Assembly (NCBI GenBank): GCA_017961365.1
Contig: JAGCXI010000034.1
Coordinates: forward strand, 1 to 32,680
Reading direction: 5' to 3'
DNA from: Clostridia bacterium
GTDB lineage: Bacteria; Bacillota; Clostridia; Christensenellales; CAG-1252
DNA: 32,680 bases
Shown here piece by piece: positions 1 to 8,817 of the stretch. The notes under the pieces were generated by a model. It saw nothing but the letters and a program-made list of their open reading frames with translations, did not search any database and was not told the origin of the DNA. Each line of letters begins with the position of its first letter. Positions within the stretch are counted from its first letter, which is position 1. The translations under genes were made by a program, and so were the position numbers.

Positions 1-134
1 ACGATGCCGACGATCTGTAAGATGAAGACCATCTCGGGCGCGCCCACGCTTAAAGCGATGAGCGTCGAGATCACAGTCGCCGCCAACACCGCGATGAATG
101 CAGCTATCACAAAGAAAAATTTAGTCCCTTTCAT
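1..134 (-). CDS. Membrane protein, N-terminal fragment (cut by window edge)
   Basis: This is the 5' end of a gene that continues beyond position 1. The 44 visible codons begin MKGTKFFFVIAAF and are strongly hydrophobic: a stretch from about residue 5 to 28 looks like a transmembrane helix or uncleaved signal anchor, and a second hydrophobic stretch starts at about residue 33. There is no lipobox cysteine in the visible part. The ATG at 134-132 is preceded by a good Shine-Dalgarno (GGAGG). It follows the 768-aa cysteine-cluster gene by 35 nt on the same strand, so it probably belongs to the same transcription unit. Too little is present to name a family. The membrane location is inferred from hydrophobicity only. 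Confidence 0.7.
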   Translation of the reverse strand, partial: MKGTKFFFVIAAFIAVLAATVISTLIALSVGAPEMVFILQIVGI

Positions 135-169
135 ATCTTCCTCCGATAGAACACAATCCTTGATGCTTA

Positions 170-2476
170 TCAAATAATCTCATTTTTAACGTCTTCCTGC
201 CATTTTCCGAATGCCTTCTCGCCTTTTCTCGTAAGGACATAACGCTTCAAGCCGGAGAGACCTTTCTTGTCTTTATAAATGATGGCGCCGCGCATCGTCG
301 ACCATCTGCCGCGATTCTCTTCCTTACGCACGGCGCAAATATCGTCCGTATCGTGCGTATTCGGCAAGATCGTGACGGCTTCGTTCTTTTCCTTGATGTC
401 GAAATACAAGCCGCCGCAGATCTTACAGATCGAACAGCTTTGGATCGAAGTGATGCGGATGAGATCACGATTCTTTCCGTCCAAGGAGACCGCGCGGGAG
501 AGCTTCTCCGCGAAGCTCTTCAAAAGGTCGGCAAGCTCTTTCTTGAGAGCGTCGATGAACGCGACCTTCTTCTCCTCCGAGAATCCTTCCGTAAAGCGCG
601 CGAGAACGCTCGGCGCGATGATGTCCGCAAGGGAGAGCGCCTTGACGCCGAAGTCACGCAGCGCATCCAAATTGGGCGTGCTCGCCCTATCATCCTGCAG
701 CTGCTTTTTCCTTTCTTCCCCAAGCGTCACGAGGAAAGGATCTTTCTCGATCCCTTTCTCCGCGCAATACGCCTCGATCAGGAAAGTGTCGAAAGGATCG
801 TTCATCGAGAGCGTCCAACTCTCCGCGAGCGCCTTTTTCTTCTCTTTGAGCGCTTGCAACGTGGGCGCCTTCTTTACATTCTTCTCCAAATAGTCGCTGA
901 AGAAGACGGAGATGCAAGCGGAAGCCGTCTCGTTCTCTGCGGCTCTCACGCCCTCTTCCCCGCTCTTTTGATAGGTGGAAAGGAAATCCTTCTTTTGGGT
1001 CGCATACGAAAGCGGAGAATAAGCCGCCACGACCTCTTTCGTCTTATGATTGATAAAGACCATATCGCGGTTGCGAAGGACGCGTGCATTCTCCTTGCCG
1101 CTATCCTCTTTGAACGCCTCGTCATAGAACCAATAGACACCCTCTTGGCAGGCGCAATAATCAGACATCCGGTCCTCTCCGGACTTCAGTCTGCCGAGCA
1201 CGCCCGCGTCGCTCGTATCGTCCCACTTATGCAAGAATTCTTTCTTGGGAAGGACAGAATAACCATAGAAGGCGGAGAGCTCCTCGATCTTGGAATAAGG
1301 ATAGAAACGCTGTCCGCAGAAGGGGCATTCCTCCGACATACAAGCGCGGCAGCCCACCGCATAACGGTATCCCGGCTTGTCGTCGCGGCTCTGCCCGATC
1401 GCCCGATACTCTTTTCTCCAGTTCGGATCTGCGAAAAGCTCCATATCCCTCTTGCCGTATTTATACCTTCCGCAAGAAGGCGTGGGGCATTTCAAGATAT
1501 TCTCCGTGGAGATCAGCGCCGGCTCATAGACAAAATACGCCGCGCCGTCGGTATTATCGAAATTCTTCTTAATGCTGAGAAGATTGCAAGTGTCCGGCTT
1601 GATCCTCGCATCGAACCTTGCGGGATATTTCTGTATCCTGTAATACTTCGAGGCTTCCGCCTTTACTCTCAAGACGCCGAAGATCTGCTCGCTATTCTCG
1701 AAGAAGGACTGCTTATTCAGCTTGAGATCCAACATCTCGACCATATGCCTGCGCACGCGGTTTTTCTCACGAAGCTCGAGCAAAGGTCCGATCCCCTCTT
1801 TCGAGGCATGCGCCGTCAACCATTTCTTGAAACGCGCATTGGCTTCGATGGCCTTATCATCCTTGCTCGCCTCGCGGATATCCACGGCGATGGCTTCGCT
1901 GACGATCTCCCCTTCGGACTCCGGATCCTTGAAATCACGATGTGCGGATCTCTGGAAACGGAAAGCCAAGGGGAAAGCCTGCTCTCTTCCGTTATCGTAT
2001 TTCGCCCTGCAATCGAAGACTTCTTCATAGCAATCGGGATTCTCTTCGGGATCCAGCCTTCCCGCGACGGTGGCATTCTGATCGATCCAAGCAGCGCACA
2101 TGCTCTTGATCTCGCTCTGCACTTCGCTGAGCTTGATCTCTTCCGGATCCTCCTTACAAGTCAAAGGGAGATAACGCAAAAGCTTATATGCGGCGCTTAG
2201 GAGCAGCTCCTTATTCTGCGCCTGCGTGATCAAGGGGAGCTCGCTGTCGTTGATACTCTCCAAAAACGCCATATTGTAATGCGTCTTCAGATCCACGACA
2301 TTGCTCTTCTCGGGATTCTCGGCGCCTTTATCTTCAAGATCGACGACCAAGTACTCCTCATTATTCAAACGGATCTTCAAGACGCGGTCATTTCTCGGAT
2401 CCGGTCTCTCGATGATCTCCAATACATGTTCTTCCGCCAACAACGTGGCTAACTGTACAACTCCGTTCTCTTCCAT
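170..2476 (-). CDS. Hypothetical protein with several cysteine (putative zinc) clusters, partner of the upstream helicase
   Basis: I do not recognise this 768-aa protein. It has no signal peptide or membrane segment and is probably cytosolic. Cysteine pairs fall in clusters: CPTPSC near residue 330, CRACMSEECPFC near residue 375 (CxxC-x4-CxxC), a CAC near 438, and CSICKICGG near 682. The second and fourth read like zinc-ribbon or treble-clef knuckles, so metal binding is inferred. Between them the protein is charged and of mixed secondary structure. The last 40 residues are basic (YVLTRKGEKAFGKW) and might be a small winged-helix-like tail, which is speculative. The ATG has a GAGGTGA ribosome site lying in the 12-nt gap after the helicase stop, so translation of the two is probably coupled. 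The context suggests a dedicated cofactor, nucleic-acid recognition subunit or substrate adaptor of the helicase. Confidence 0.8.
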   Translation of the reverse strand: MEENGVVQLATLLAEEHVLEIIERPDPRNDRVLKIRLNNEEYLVVDLEDKGAENPEKSNVVDLKTHYNMAFLESINDSELPLITQAQNKELLLSAAYKLLRYLPLTCKEDPEEIKLSEVQSEIKSMCAAWIDQNATVAGRLDPEENPDCYEEVFDCRAKYDNGREQAFPLAFRFQRSAHRDFKDPESEGEIVSEAIAVDIREASKDDKAIEANARFKKWLTAHASKEGIGPLLELREKNRVRRHMVEMLDLKLNKQSFFENSEQIFGVLRVKAEASKYYRIQKYPARFDARIKPDTCNLLSIKKNFDNTDGAAYFVYEPALISTENILKCPTPSCGRYKYGKRDMELFADPNWRKEYRAIGQSRDDKPGYRYAVGCRACMSEECPFCGQRFYPYSKIEELSAFYGYSVLPKKEFLHKWDDTSDAGVLGRLKSGEDRMSDYCACQEGVYWFYDEAFKEDSGKENARVLRNRDMVFINHKTKEVVAAYSPLSYATQKKDFLSTYQKSGEEGVRAAENETASACISVFFSDYLEKNVKKAPTLQALKEKKKALAESWTLSMNDPFDTFLIEAYCAEKGIEKDPFLVTLGEERKKQLQDDRASTPNLDALRDFGVKALSLADIIAPSVLARFTEGFSEEKKVAFIDALKKELADLLKSFAEKLSRAVSLDGKNRDLIRITSIQSCSICKICGGLYFDIKEKNEAVTILPNTHDTDDICAVRKEENRGRWSTMRGAIIYKDKKGLSGLKRYVLTRKGEKAFGKWQEDVKNEII

Positions 2477-2488
2477 TTTCTCACCTCA

Positions 2489-5400
2489 TTATTCTACGCC
2501 GCAAGCCGAAACAAACTCGGAAATATCATCTTTGATGGCAGCCGTAAGCTCTTCCACGGCGCCGTCCTCGATGATCCTCGCCATATTATTGAGACGCATC
2601 TGGACTTGCTTGCAAAGATGGATATAGATCGCCAATAAATGATAAAGATATTTATTCACGATATCATTGTAAATGCTGAAGATGGAGGGCTCGCTGAGCG
2701 TCACGTCCTCCGACGTGCTCCACGCCGTCGTTTCGGAGAGGAAGTCCGCGATCGCCGTCTTTTGCTCTTTGGTCAAAACCTCCAAATAATCCGCGGCTTC
2801 CGACTTCGCGCTTTCGTCACTCTCGATGACCGCAGGACCATGCGCCCGACGGACTTCCTTCTTGAGCATCTCGCCGCTCATATACGCGCGAATGGCGTTA
2901 TACAAAAGCTTCAAGCTGTCGTCGTCGTCCTCCTGCTCGAAGAAGGCGGTGGTATTTGCCGTGTGAAGACGATCCGAGATCGTGGAAATGACCTCATTCG
3001 TCTTCGCATCTTTCTTATTCTTAAAGAAATTCAAGACATAGCCTGCGATGTCAAGGAAGAAATGCTGATAATAAAGGAAGCGAAGATCATTCTCGATGAC
3101 GCTCAAATTACTGAGCTTTTCATAAGATTGATAGACGAAGGGGTCCGACGGATCCTTTAAGTCGTCGAAGATGAGCTTCAGACAATAATCCTTTTTCGCA
3201 TCCGATCCGCCCTTGAACGAGGCTTTCTTATCCGCGGGGATCTCCCAGATCAGGCTGGACGCCATATCCTTGAAAATATTCTGCAATTTCTGAGAAAGCG
3301 TTCTCGCTTGATTCTCGATATGCTTTTCGAGCGTGTACCAAACCACGCCGTTCTCCTTCGGCGCGTCGCCTTTTTGATAAATGCAACGGTCGTATTTCTC
3401 CTGCCCGTTTTCCGTCACGTAACGGAAATGGAGGGAGCTCTCCATCTCTTTGCGAATCGTTTCGTTGAGGAGGGTCTTGAGCTCTTTTTCGTCCTTCTTG
3501 CCGATGCTCTTCAGCTTCGCCTTGACGAAATCATAGAACTGCGCGACGCCTTCGCCTTCCGCATGATCCGAAATGATCTTATACGCCGACTCGAGCTCGG
3601 AGACGATGGAATCGAAAGAGGAAAGATTTTCCTTCTCCGCCACGGGGAAAGAGACGATACCCGTCGTATCACCGTTCCAACGATTAAAGAGATGCAAGCC
3701 GTTCGCAAGGAAGGAGGTGGAGAATCCGCTCCAGTCATTGAGCGGCGTGAAAGCGTAGATATAGATATCGCGGTCCAAAGCGTTGTCTTGCTTGACACGG
3801 TCGATACGTCCGATACGCTGCTCCATCGCCAAAGGACTGTGCAAGATGTCGAAATTCACAAGGTGTGTCGCCATCTGCAAGTCCACGCCTTCTTCGTACT
3901 TTCCGGCGGGAACGACGACCAAGACGTCGCCTTCATTCTTGAGGTCCTTGACATCATGCGAAATGGTCCAGCCCGGCCAAGTATAGGGCTTATGTCCGTA
4001 CTTATGCTTATATTCTTCCTCTTTATGAGCGTTCTTCTCTTTTTCCGCGGTAGCGCGTTCCTCGAGGAGCTTCTCATAGAGGAGGTCATTGATCTCGTCC
4101 TTCGTGAAGACCAAGATCTTATACGTGCCTTTCTTCCTCTTGATCTTTACGCCTTCCATCCCGTCCGGATCGAAAAGATTGATGAGCATATGCATACGGC
4201 TGAGGAAATAATCCGGCAAGCCGCTCTGTCTCTTATTCACATAGCTGTACAATCCCGCCATCCCGTCGTCGATGACTTCTTTATAGACGTAATTCGCGAT
4301 CTCTTCTTTATAAGCGCGGATCGCCTGCTGTTTCTTATCCTGAAGCTCGATATTCGCCTCGTCGGAATTATATTCCTTCTCGATGCTCTCGATCTTCTTT
4401 TGCGCGCTCTTGATCCTTGCGGACCATTCGACGGCTTTCTCTTCCGCCAAAGCCTCCATATCCGATTTCTCGCGGAGCTTTGTCTTCTGGACGGTGGCGT
4501 CTCCTTCCGACAGGACACGCACGAGATTATTCATATTCACGCGCGCTACGTAATCGAAATAACGGTCACGGCGGCAGATATTGATGACGACGCCGTTTCT
4601 GCGGCTCCAAACCGGCATATTTTCCACGCCGTACTCCGCCTGCTTCTCCGGTTTCAAGAGCTTGAGCCAAGGCTCGGAGATATTATCCGTCTGGTGGCGG
4701 GTGGTACGGATGCCGAGCTTACCGTAACGATAACGCCAAGCGCTGAGACCCTCTTCGGAATTCACGAGCTCCTGAATGGTCTTGATCGGCTTATTATTTC
4801 GATCCACGAAACGGGACTCGAAATCCTTCCTATCCGCATTCAAATAATCGTAAACGAGGATCGCGATGGTATTATTATCGAGAATGCTCATCAAGGCACT
4901 TACGGTGTCGCTGTCCACGCTCTTATTGTACTCCGCTTGATATTTTTCGATCACGGAGGACCAAGTCTCGTCGAAATGATTGACTTTATAGAAAATAAGA
5001 TCCTCGGCGATATCGCGCATTCTCTTGATGGCGAGAGGATCGCCGACATACCCGATGATCTTTTTCCAAGCCGCGCTGTTGATGAAATAATATCTCATCT
5101 CGCTGATCAGATAACAGACGAGATCTTTACGCGTGATATAATTGAAAGTCTCCGCCTCGAGCTTTTCCATCGAATGGACTTTATTCTGCATAAGGGGATC
5201 CCCTTTCATCCTTTCTTCGATGGCGGACCGATTCTTGATGATGCTCTCGATCTGCGCGACGACCATCGTCATAATGGACTCGGCATTTTCGGCGAGCTTA
5301 TTATAGTCCAAGAACTGCGCGCCCTTCTTCGCCCCCGTGACCTTATCGAGATCGAAATCGAGATGCGAATCTCCGCCGCGGAGGAGATTCAAAAGATAAA

Positions 5401-6904
5401 AGTCGATCATATCCGACTTGATCGGCGTCGCCGTCATGAACATCTTTTGCTTTGCGTGATTGGCGAGGGTCAGGAGCTTCGCATAAAGGCAACTGCGCTT
5501 GACGAGATATTTATCCTTCACGCCGCTCGTGCCGTCTTTATCGAAGAGGGGGAAGAGATGATTTTTCTCACACGTGCTGTGATCCGCGCGATAATCACCG
5601 GGGTTCTTGCTCACCACTTCGATGTAATTATGCACTTCGTCCACGATCAACGTCGAGAAATGCATGTCCGTCAAAAGGTCGAAATAAGAGTATTTCTCCG
5701 CGAAATCTCCGTAAAGATACTGCAAGGCGGGATCGCTGTAATCGAATAACGCCCTGCCGAGCCAGAAAGCGCCGTCCTTCTTCTCATTGCCGACGATCAT
5801 CACGGAGAAAGTCTCGCGGATCTTCTGCGCGATGGAGGCGATCATGATACGTTTTTCCGTCGTGGAAAGCCTCTCGTCTTCCACCTTCTTCTTGATCCTC
5901 TTCTTGACTTCTTCACCGTACTTGGCTTTGCAGAAATTGAATTGAGACAAGATGCTGTTTTTCAGGAGCTGAATGCCCGTACATTTCGTCACGAGATCCA
6001 CTTTCTCCGTCTTGGAGTAATAATCCGCGATCAAGGTGTAAACGCCGTTCTCGTCGATGGGATGCTTCTTCAGCCAATCTTCATATTCCGAATAAAGCGG
6101 GAGCGCGGGATAAGGCTTCCCGTCACGCGTGCGCGGCCATCTCTTATTCGTGGCGAGATCCGTGCAAATGGCTTTCACAAGCTGCGGAATAAGCTCTTTG
6201 TAAAAGGCGATGAGTGTCTTCTCGCTCATCACGCTGCGACCATGCGCTCTGCGCACGTTCTCGATGATATTCAAGATCTCTTTCTTCTCGAAAGCCGCCT
6301 GCACCATGCCGTCGAACGTACAGTCTTCTCCATTCGCGCTTGCGGGGAAAATATCCACGCCTTCCTGCTCCAATTTATCCGAGGCGTCGAAAAGCAAGGC
6401 GTTCAGATCCTCTTCGTCATTGACGACGACGATCTTGGGGAAAGACGCTTGCTTCGTCATCTTCCCGCTGAAAGAGACGTCCTCGTAATAATTACGCATG
6501 CCGAACTTGTCCGAAAGCTCTTTTTCCCATTTATACACCATCTTCGCGCTCGGCACCAAGATCAAAAGGGACTTCAATTCGTGCCTACAAGCAAGCTCGC
6601 TGATGATCATGCCGGCTTCGATGGTCTTACCCATACCGACTTGGTCGGACAGGATGCCTTTGCGCTCGAATTCATATACGAAATCTTTTACCGCTCTTTT
6701 CTGATAAGAGAAAGGCGAGAACGTGCCTTTATCCAGCACGAGATCGTTATAGCGATCGATCATCATAAGCTCTTTTTTATCATCGTCGAGCTTATTTAGG
6801 GCGCCTCCGATCTTATCCGCTTTTTCTTCCGTTATATAAGCGTCTTTCCCTTCAAAGACCAAGGATACGTCTAATTTTTTGCTTTTCTTCTCGTTCTCGG
6901 GCAT
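2489..6904 (-). CDS. SNF2/RapA-like superfamily 2 helicase-type ATPase, 1471 aa
   Basis: A large cytosolic NTP-dependent nucleic-acid translocase. Visible motifs, in order: a Q-like segment FSYQKRAVKDF (about 65-75), Walker A DQVGMGKTIEAG (about 87-98), Walker B DEVH (422-425), motif III TATP (491-494), motif V around AGKYEEGVDLQ (about 1008), and arginine-finger motif VI QRIGRIDR (about 1030). The VI and TIEAG sequences resemble the RapA/HepA and DISARM DrmD branch of SNF2-like proteins. About 320 residues separate motifs I and II, and about 510 separate III from V, so both RecA cores carry large insertions. A helical, charged C-terminal region of about 400 residues follows. No nuclease or methylase motif was noticed. 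The start has an AGGAGG-type site (GGGAGGA, 9 nt spacing). It sits 18 nt after a lipoprotein gene and 12 nt before the cysteine-cluster gene. Its function (defence, transcription recycling, other) is unknown. Confidence 0.9.
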   Translation of the reverse strand: MPENEKKSKKLDVSLVFEGKDAYITEEKADKIGGALNKLDDDKKELMMIDRYNDLVLDKGTFSPFSYQKRAVKDFVYEFERKGILSDQVGMGKTIEAGMIISELACRHELKSLLILVPSAKMVYKWEKELSDKFGMRNYYEDVSFSGKMTKQASFPKIVVVNDEEDLNALLFDASDKLEQEGVDIFPASANGEDCTFDGMVQAAFEKKEILNIIENVRRAHGRSVMSEKTLIAFYKELIPQLVKAICTDLATNKRWPRTRDGKPYPALPLYSEYEDWLKKHPIDENGVYTLIADYYSKTEKVDLVTKCTGIQLLKNSILSQFNFCKAKYGEEVKKRIKKKVEDERLSTTEKRIMIASIAQKIRETFSVMIVGNEKKDGAFWLGRALFDYSDPALQYLYGDFAEKYSYFDLLTDMHFSTLIVDEVHNYIEVVSKNPGDYRADHSTCEKNHLFPLFDKDGTSGVKDKYLVKRSCLYAKLLTLANHAKQKMFMTATPIKSDMIDFYLLNLLRGGDSHLDFDLDKVTGAKKGAQFLDYNKLAENAESIMTMVVAQIESIIKNRSAIEERMKGDPLMQNKVHSMEKLEAETFNYITRKDLVCYLISEMRYYFINSAAWKKIIGYVGDPLAIKRMRDIAEDLIFYKVNHFDETWSSVIEKYQAEYNKSVDSDTVSALMSILDNNTIAILVYDYLNADRKDFESRFVDRNNKPIKTIQELVNSEEGLSAWRYRYGKLGIRTTRHQTDNISEPWLKLLKPEKQAEYGVENMPVWSRRNGVVINICRRDRYFDYVARVNMNNLVRVLSEGDATVQKTKLREKSDMEALAEEKAVEWSARIKSAQKKIESIEKEYNSDEANIELQDKKQQAIRAYKEEIANYVYKEVIDDGMAGLYSYVNKRQSGLPDYFLSRMHMLINLFDPDGMEGVKIKRKKGTYKILVFTKDEINDLLYEKLLEERATAEKEKNAHKEEEYKHKYGHKPYTWPGWTISHDVKDLKNEGDVLVVVPAGKYEEGVDLQMATHLVNFDILHSPLAMEQRIGRIDRVKQDNALDRDIYIYAFTPLNDWSGFSTSFLANGLHLFNRWNGDTTGIVSFPVAEKENLSSFDSIVSELESAYKIISDHAEGEGVAQFYDFVKAKLKSIGKKDEKELKTLLNETIRKEMESSLHFRYVTENGQEKYDRCIYQKGDAPKENGVVWYTLEKHIENQARTLSQKLQNIFKDMASSLIWEIPADKKASFKGGSDAKKDYCLKLIFDDLKDPSDPFVYQSYEKLSNLSVIENDLRFLYYQHFFLDIAGYVLNFFKNKKDAKTNEVISTISDRLHTANTTAFFEQEDDDDSLKLLYNAIRAYMSGEMLKKEVRRAHGPAVIESDESAKSEAADYLEVLTKEQKTAIADFLSETTAWSTSEDVTLSEPSIFSIYNDIVNKYLYHLLAIYIHLCKQVQMRLNNMARIIEDGAVEELTAAIKDDISEFVSACGVE

Positions 6905-6922
6905 ATATATCTGTCCTCCCTC

Positions 6923-8806
6923 TTAATTCAAACTTCTCTCGACACGCGCGCCGGTTTCGTCCTCTTCCGTCACCCAAAACATGCCATCCTTCAAACGGAT
7001 CTTCGCATAACAAGACTTGGACACCATCGTCGCGTTATCTCCGATCAAAAGAACTTCGCAGATGATGTATCCGCCGTCTGAAAGAAGGTCGCTCTTTCCT
7101 AAATTTGCGGAACCGCTGTAATTTAAATTGGTAAATTCGCCGAACTCGGTTATGACTTCACCGTTCTCCGTCCCTTCCATATTCTTTTTGACGACGGCGC
7201 TCGCATTCCATTGCTCGGTGCCGACGGGCGTGGGATCCACGGTGAGACTTAAGAATATCTTGGAATCCTTGATCTCGATCTTTGCGCTACCCGTGCGCAC
7301 GGTGAAATCAAGAGGATCGCCGAGCGCGGAGCGGCATTCGACCTCGCCTGTCGTATACGCATAATAAGCGCGCGCGCTATGGGCGCCGCTCTTCGCGCCC
7401 CGCAGGAAATATTCATCCAGATCGGAAAGCAAGCCAAGCTCCTTTCCGTCCAAAATGATCTTGACGTCGGAGAGCGCTTCCGCGCCGCTTGCCGAGAGCT
7501 TGTCATTCGCAAGAGAGAGGGTCGGCGCTTCCACCGATTTTACCATCTTCGAAGCGGCGTTCTCCAGCCTTGCCTCCACGTTTTCTTCGGTGTAATAACG
7601 ATAAACGTCCACGGAAACGGTATAAGTCGTATTCGTCGGGAGCGTCGAGAGATCGCCGTTACGCAAGGAACGTCTTCCGCCCGCTTCGCTTGTGGAATAA
7701 AAATACTCCACGCGATCTTTTGTCTCATCCACGCCCGTCACCGTAGCTTGCAATCCTTCCAAGCTGAGCACGAGATCATCCGCGCTCGGAAGCGGCGCCC
7801 AAATGGCGTATAATTCCACGCGATTCACATCCGAATCATCGAAGCTGAAGGTCGCGCTCAAGGTGTAATCCAAAGTGTCCGCAACAAAAGTCCCCACCGT
7901 GGGCGACTTGCGATTCCAGCCGATATGAACGTATTTCCCGTAACGCTTGACATCCGCCTCATTTATGACGGAGATCTGATGGATCAGATCCGACAGGCAG
8001 ACCTCCTCCCCGTATTTCACGCTGCACTCCGAGCTGCCGCCCAAAGTGGAATAACGATTGTTATTATAGTTATAATCCATAAAAGCCAAAGTATAGCTTC
8101 CTCTTTCATAGTTAAAGAACAGCTTGCAAACGCCCGTCCTGTCATCCAAGAGATAATCTTTATCATTCAAGACCTCAACGGCAGAGGAGACGAAAGCATC
8201 CGCGTCGCTGATGCGGTTTCTGGAGGTGATGCCGGTGAATTCATAACCGGAATCTTTATTCCTCTTGGCGGTGACGTCGCGGATAAAGCCGTCGGGGAAA
8301 TGCTCGCCGTAAGCGATCTTGTCCAAAAGAATATTCGTATATTCGTATTCCTCGTCCTTCGGCTTCCCGTACACTTTGATCGTATATTCCTTCGGCGTGA
8401 AATGCGCGGCGATACGAACGGTGGACACTTCCCAATTCCAGTTCAAAAGCTTCGCGCGGTCATCGTCCGCGGACTTCCAAAGCTGACCGTCCTGCTCGGA
8501 CGTATAATCTTTTCCGTTCGGCGCCGTGAAAGTGTAATAATCGAAATCATAATGCGAGAGATCGTACTTGCGCAGCGTCAAGCTCTGCCCGTATTCGAGC
8601 GTATACTGCTTTTCAGTGTCCGCACCATCGATCGTGATGATGACTTTCGTCGTCGACTTGGGCGTGACGTCTTCACCGGAGGGCTCATTATTATTCACCT
8701 CGGGCTGTTCCTTGCCGCCGCACGCGACAAAGAGGCAAGAGAGAATAAGCATCGCCGCCACCGCAAAAATCATCAGTAAGGAAAGTTTCATGCCATTTCT
8801 TTTCAT
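6923..8806 (-). CDS. Lipoprotein with InlB-B/Listeria-Bacteroides-type repeats, 627 aa
   Basis: Surface lipoprotein. The signal peptide is hydrophobic from about residue 7, with a lipobox LFVAC (Cys29) followed by a Ser/Asn/Glu-rich linker, as expected for signal peptidase II processing and lipid anchoring. Residues of about 50-340 contain beta-rich units with the hallmarks of InlB B or Flg_new repeats: YTLAFMDYN, KYGEEVCL, GWNRKSPTVGTF and ELYAIWAP, where the GW-G and YAIW signatures are typical. From about 345 onward there are FN3-like beta segments and no LPXTG sorting signal. These repeats usually act as spacers or ligand-binding domains outside the cell. The start at 8806 has AAGGAG with 7 nt spacing, embedded in the end of the preceding lipoprotein gene (11-nt gap). 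It is the last and smallest of the four lipoproteins and directly precedes the helicase gene. Its ligand is unknown. Confidence 0.85.
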   Translation of the reverse strand: MKRNGMKLSLLMIFAVAAMLILSCLFVACGGKEQPEVNNNEPSGEDVTPKSTTKVIITIDGADTEKQYTLEYGQSLTLRKYDLSHYDFDYYTFTAPNGKDYTSEQDGQLWKSADDDRAKLLNWNWEVSTVRIAAHFTPKEYTIKVYGKPKDEEYEYTNILLDKIAYGEHFPDGFIRDVTAKRNKDSGYEFTGITSRNRISDADAFVSSAVEVLNDKDYLLDDRTGVCKLFFNYERGSYTLAFMDYNYNNNRYSTLGGSSECSVKYGEEVCLSDLIHQISVINEADVKRYGKYVHIGWNRKSPTVGTFVADTLDYTLSATFSFDDSDVNRVELYAIWAPLPSADDLVLSLEGLQATVTGVDETKDRVEYFYSTSEAGGRRSLRNGDLSTLPTNTTYTVSVDVYRYYTEENVEARLENAASKMVKSVEAPTLSLANDKLSASGAEALSDVKIILDGKELGLLSDLDEYFLRGAKSGAHSARAYYAYTTGEVECRSALGDPLDFTVRTGSAKIEIKDSKIFLSLTVDPTPVGTEQWNASAVVKKNMEGTENGEVITEFGEFTNLNYSGSANLGKSDLLSDGGYIICEVLLIGDNATMVSKSCYAKIRLKDGMFWVTEEDETGARVERSLN

Positions 8807-8817
8807 CGTCTGTCTCC

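Noticed and set aside
2489-6904. DISARM, Zorya or BREX locus
   Set aside because: Only an SNF2-like protein is present. The methylase, DrmA/B/C, MotAB-like or PglZ partners that define these systems are not seen in the window, although the locus runs off its edge.
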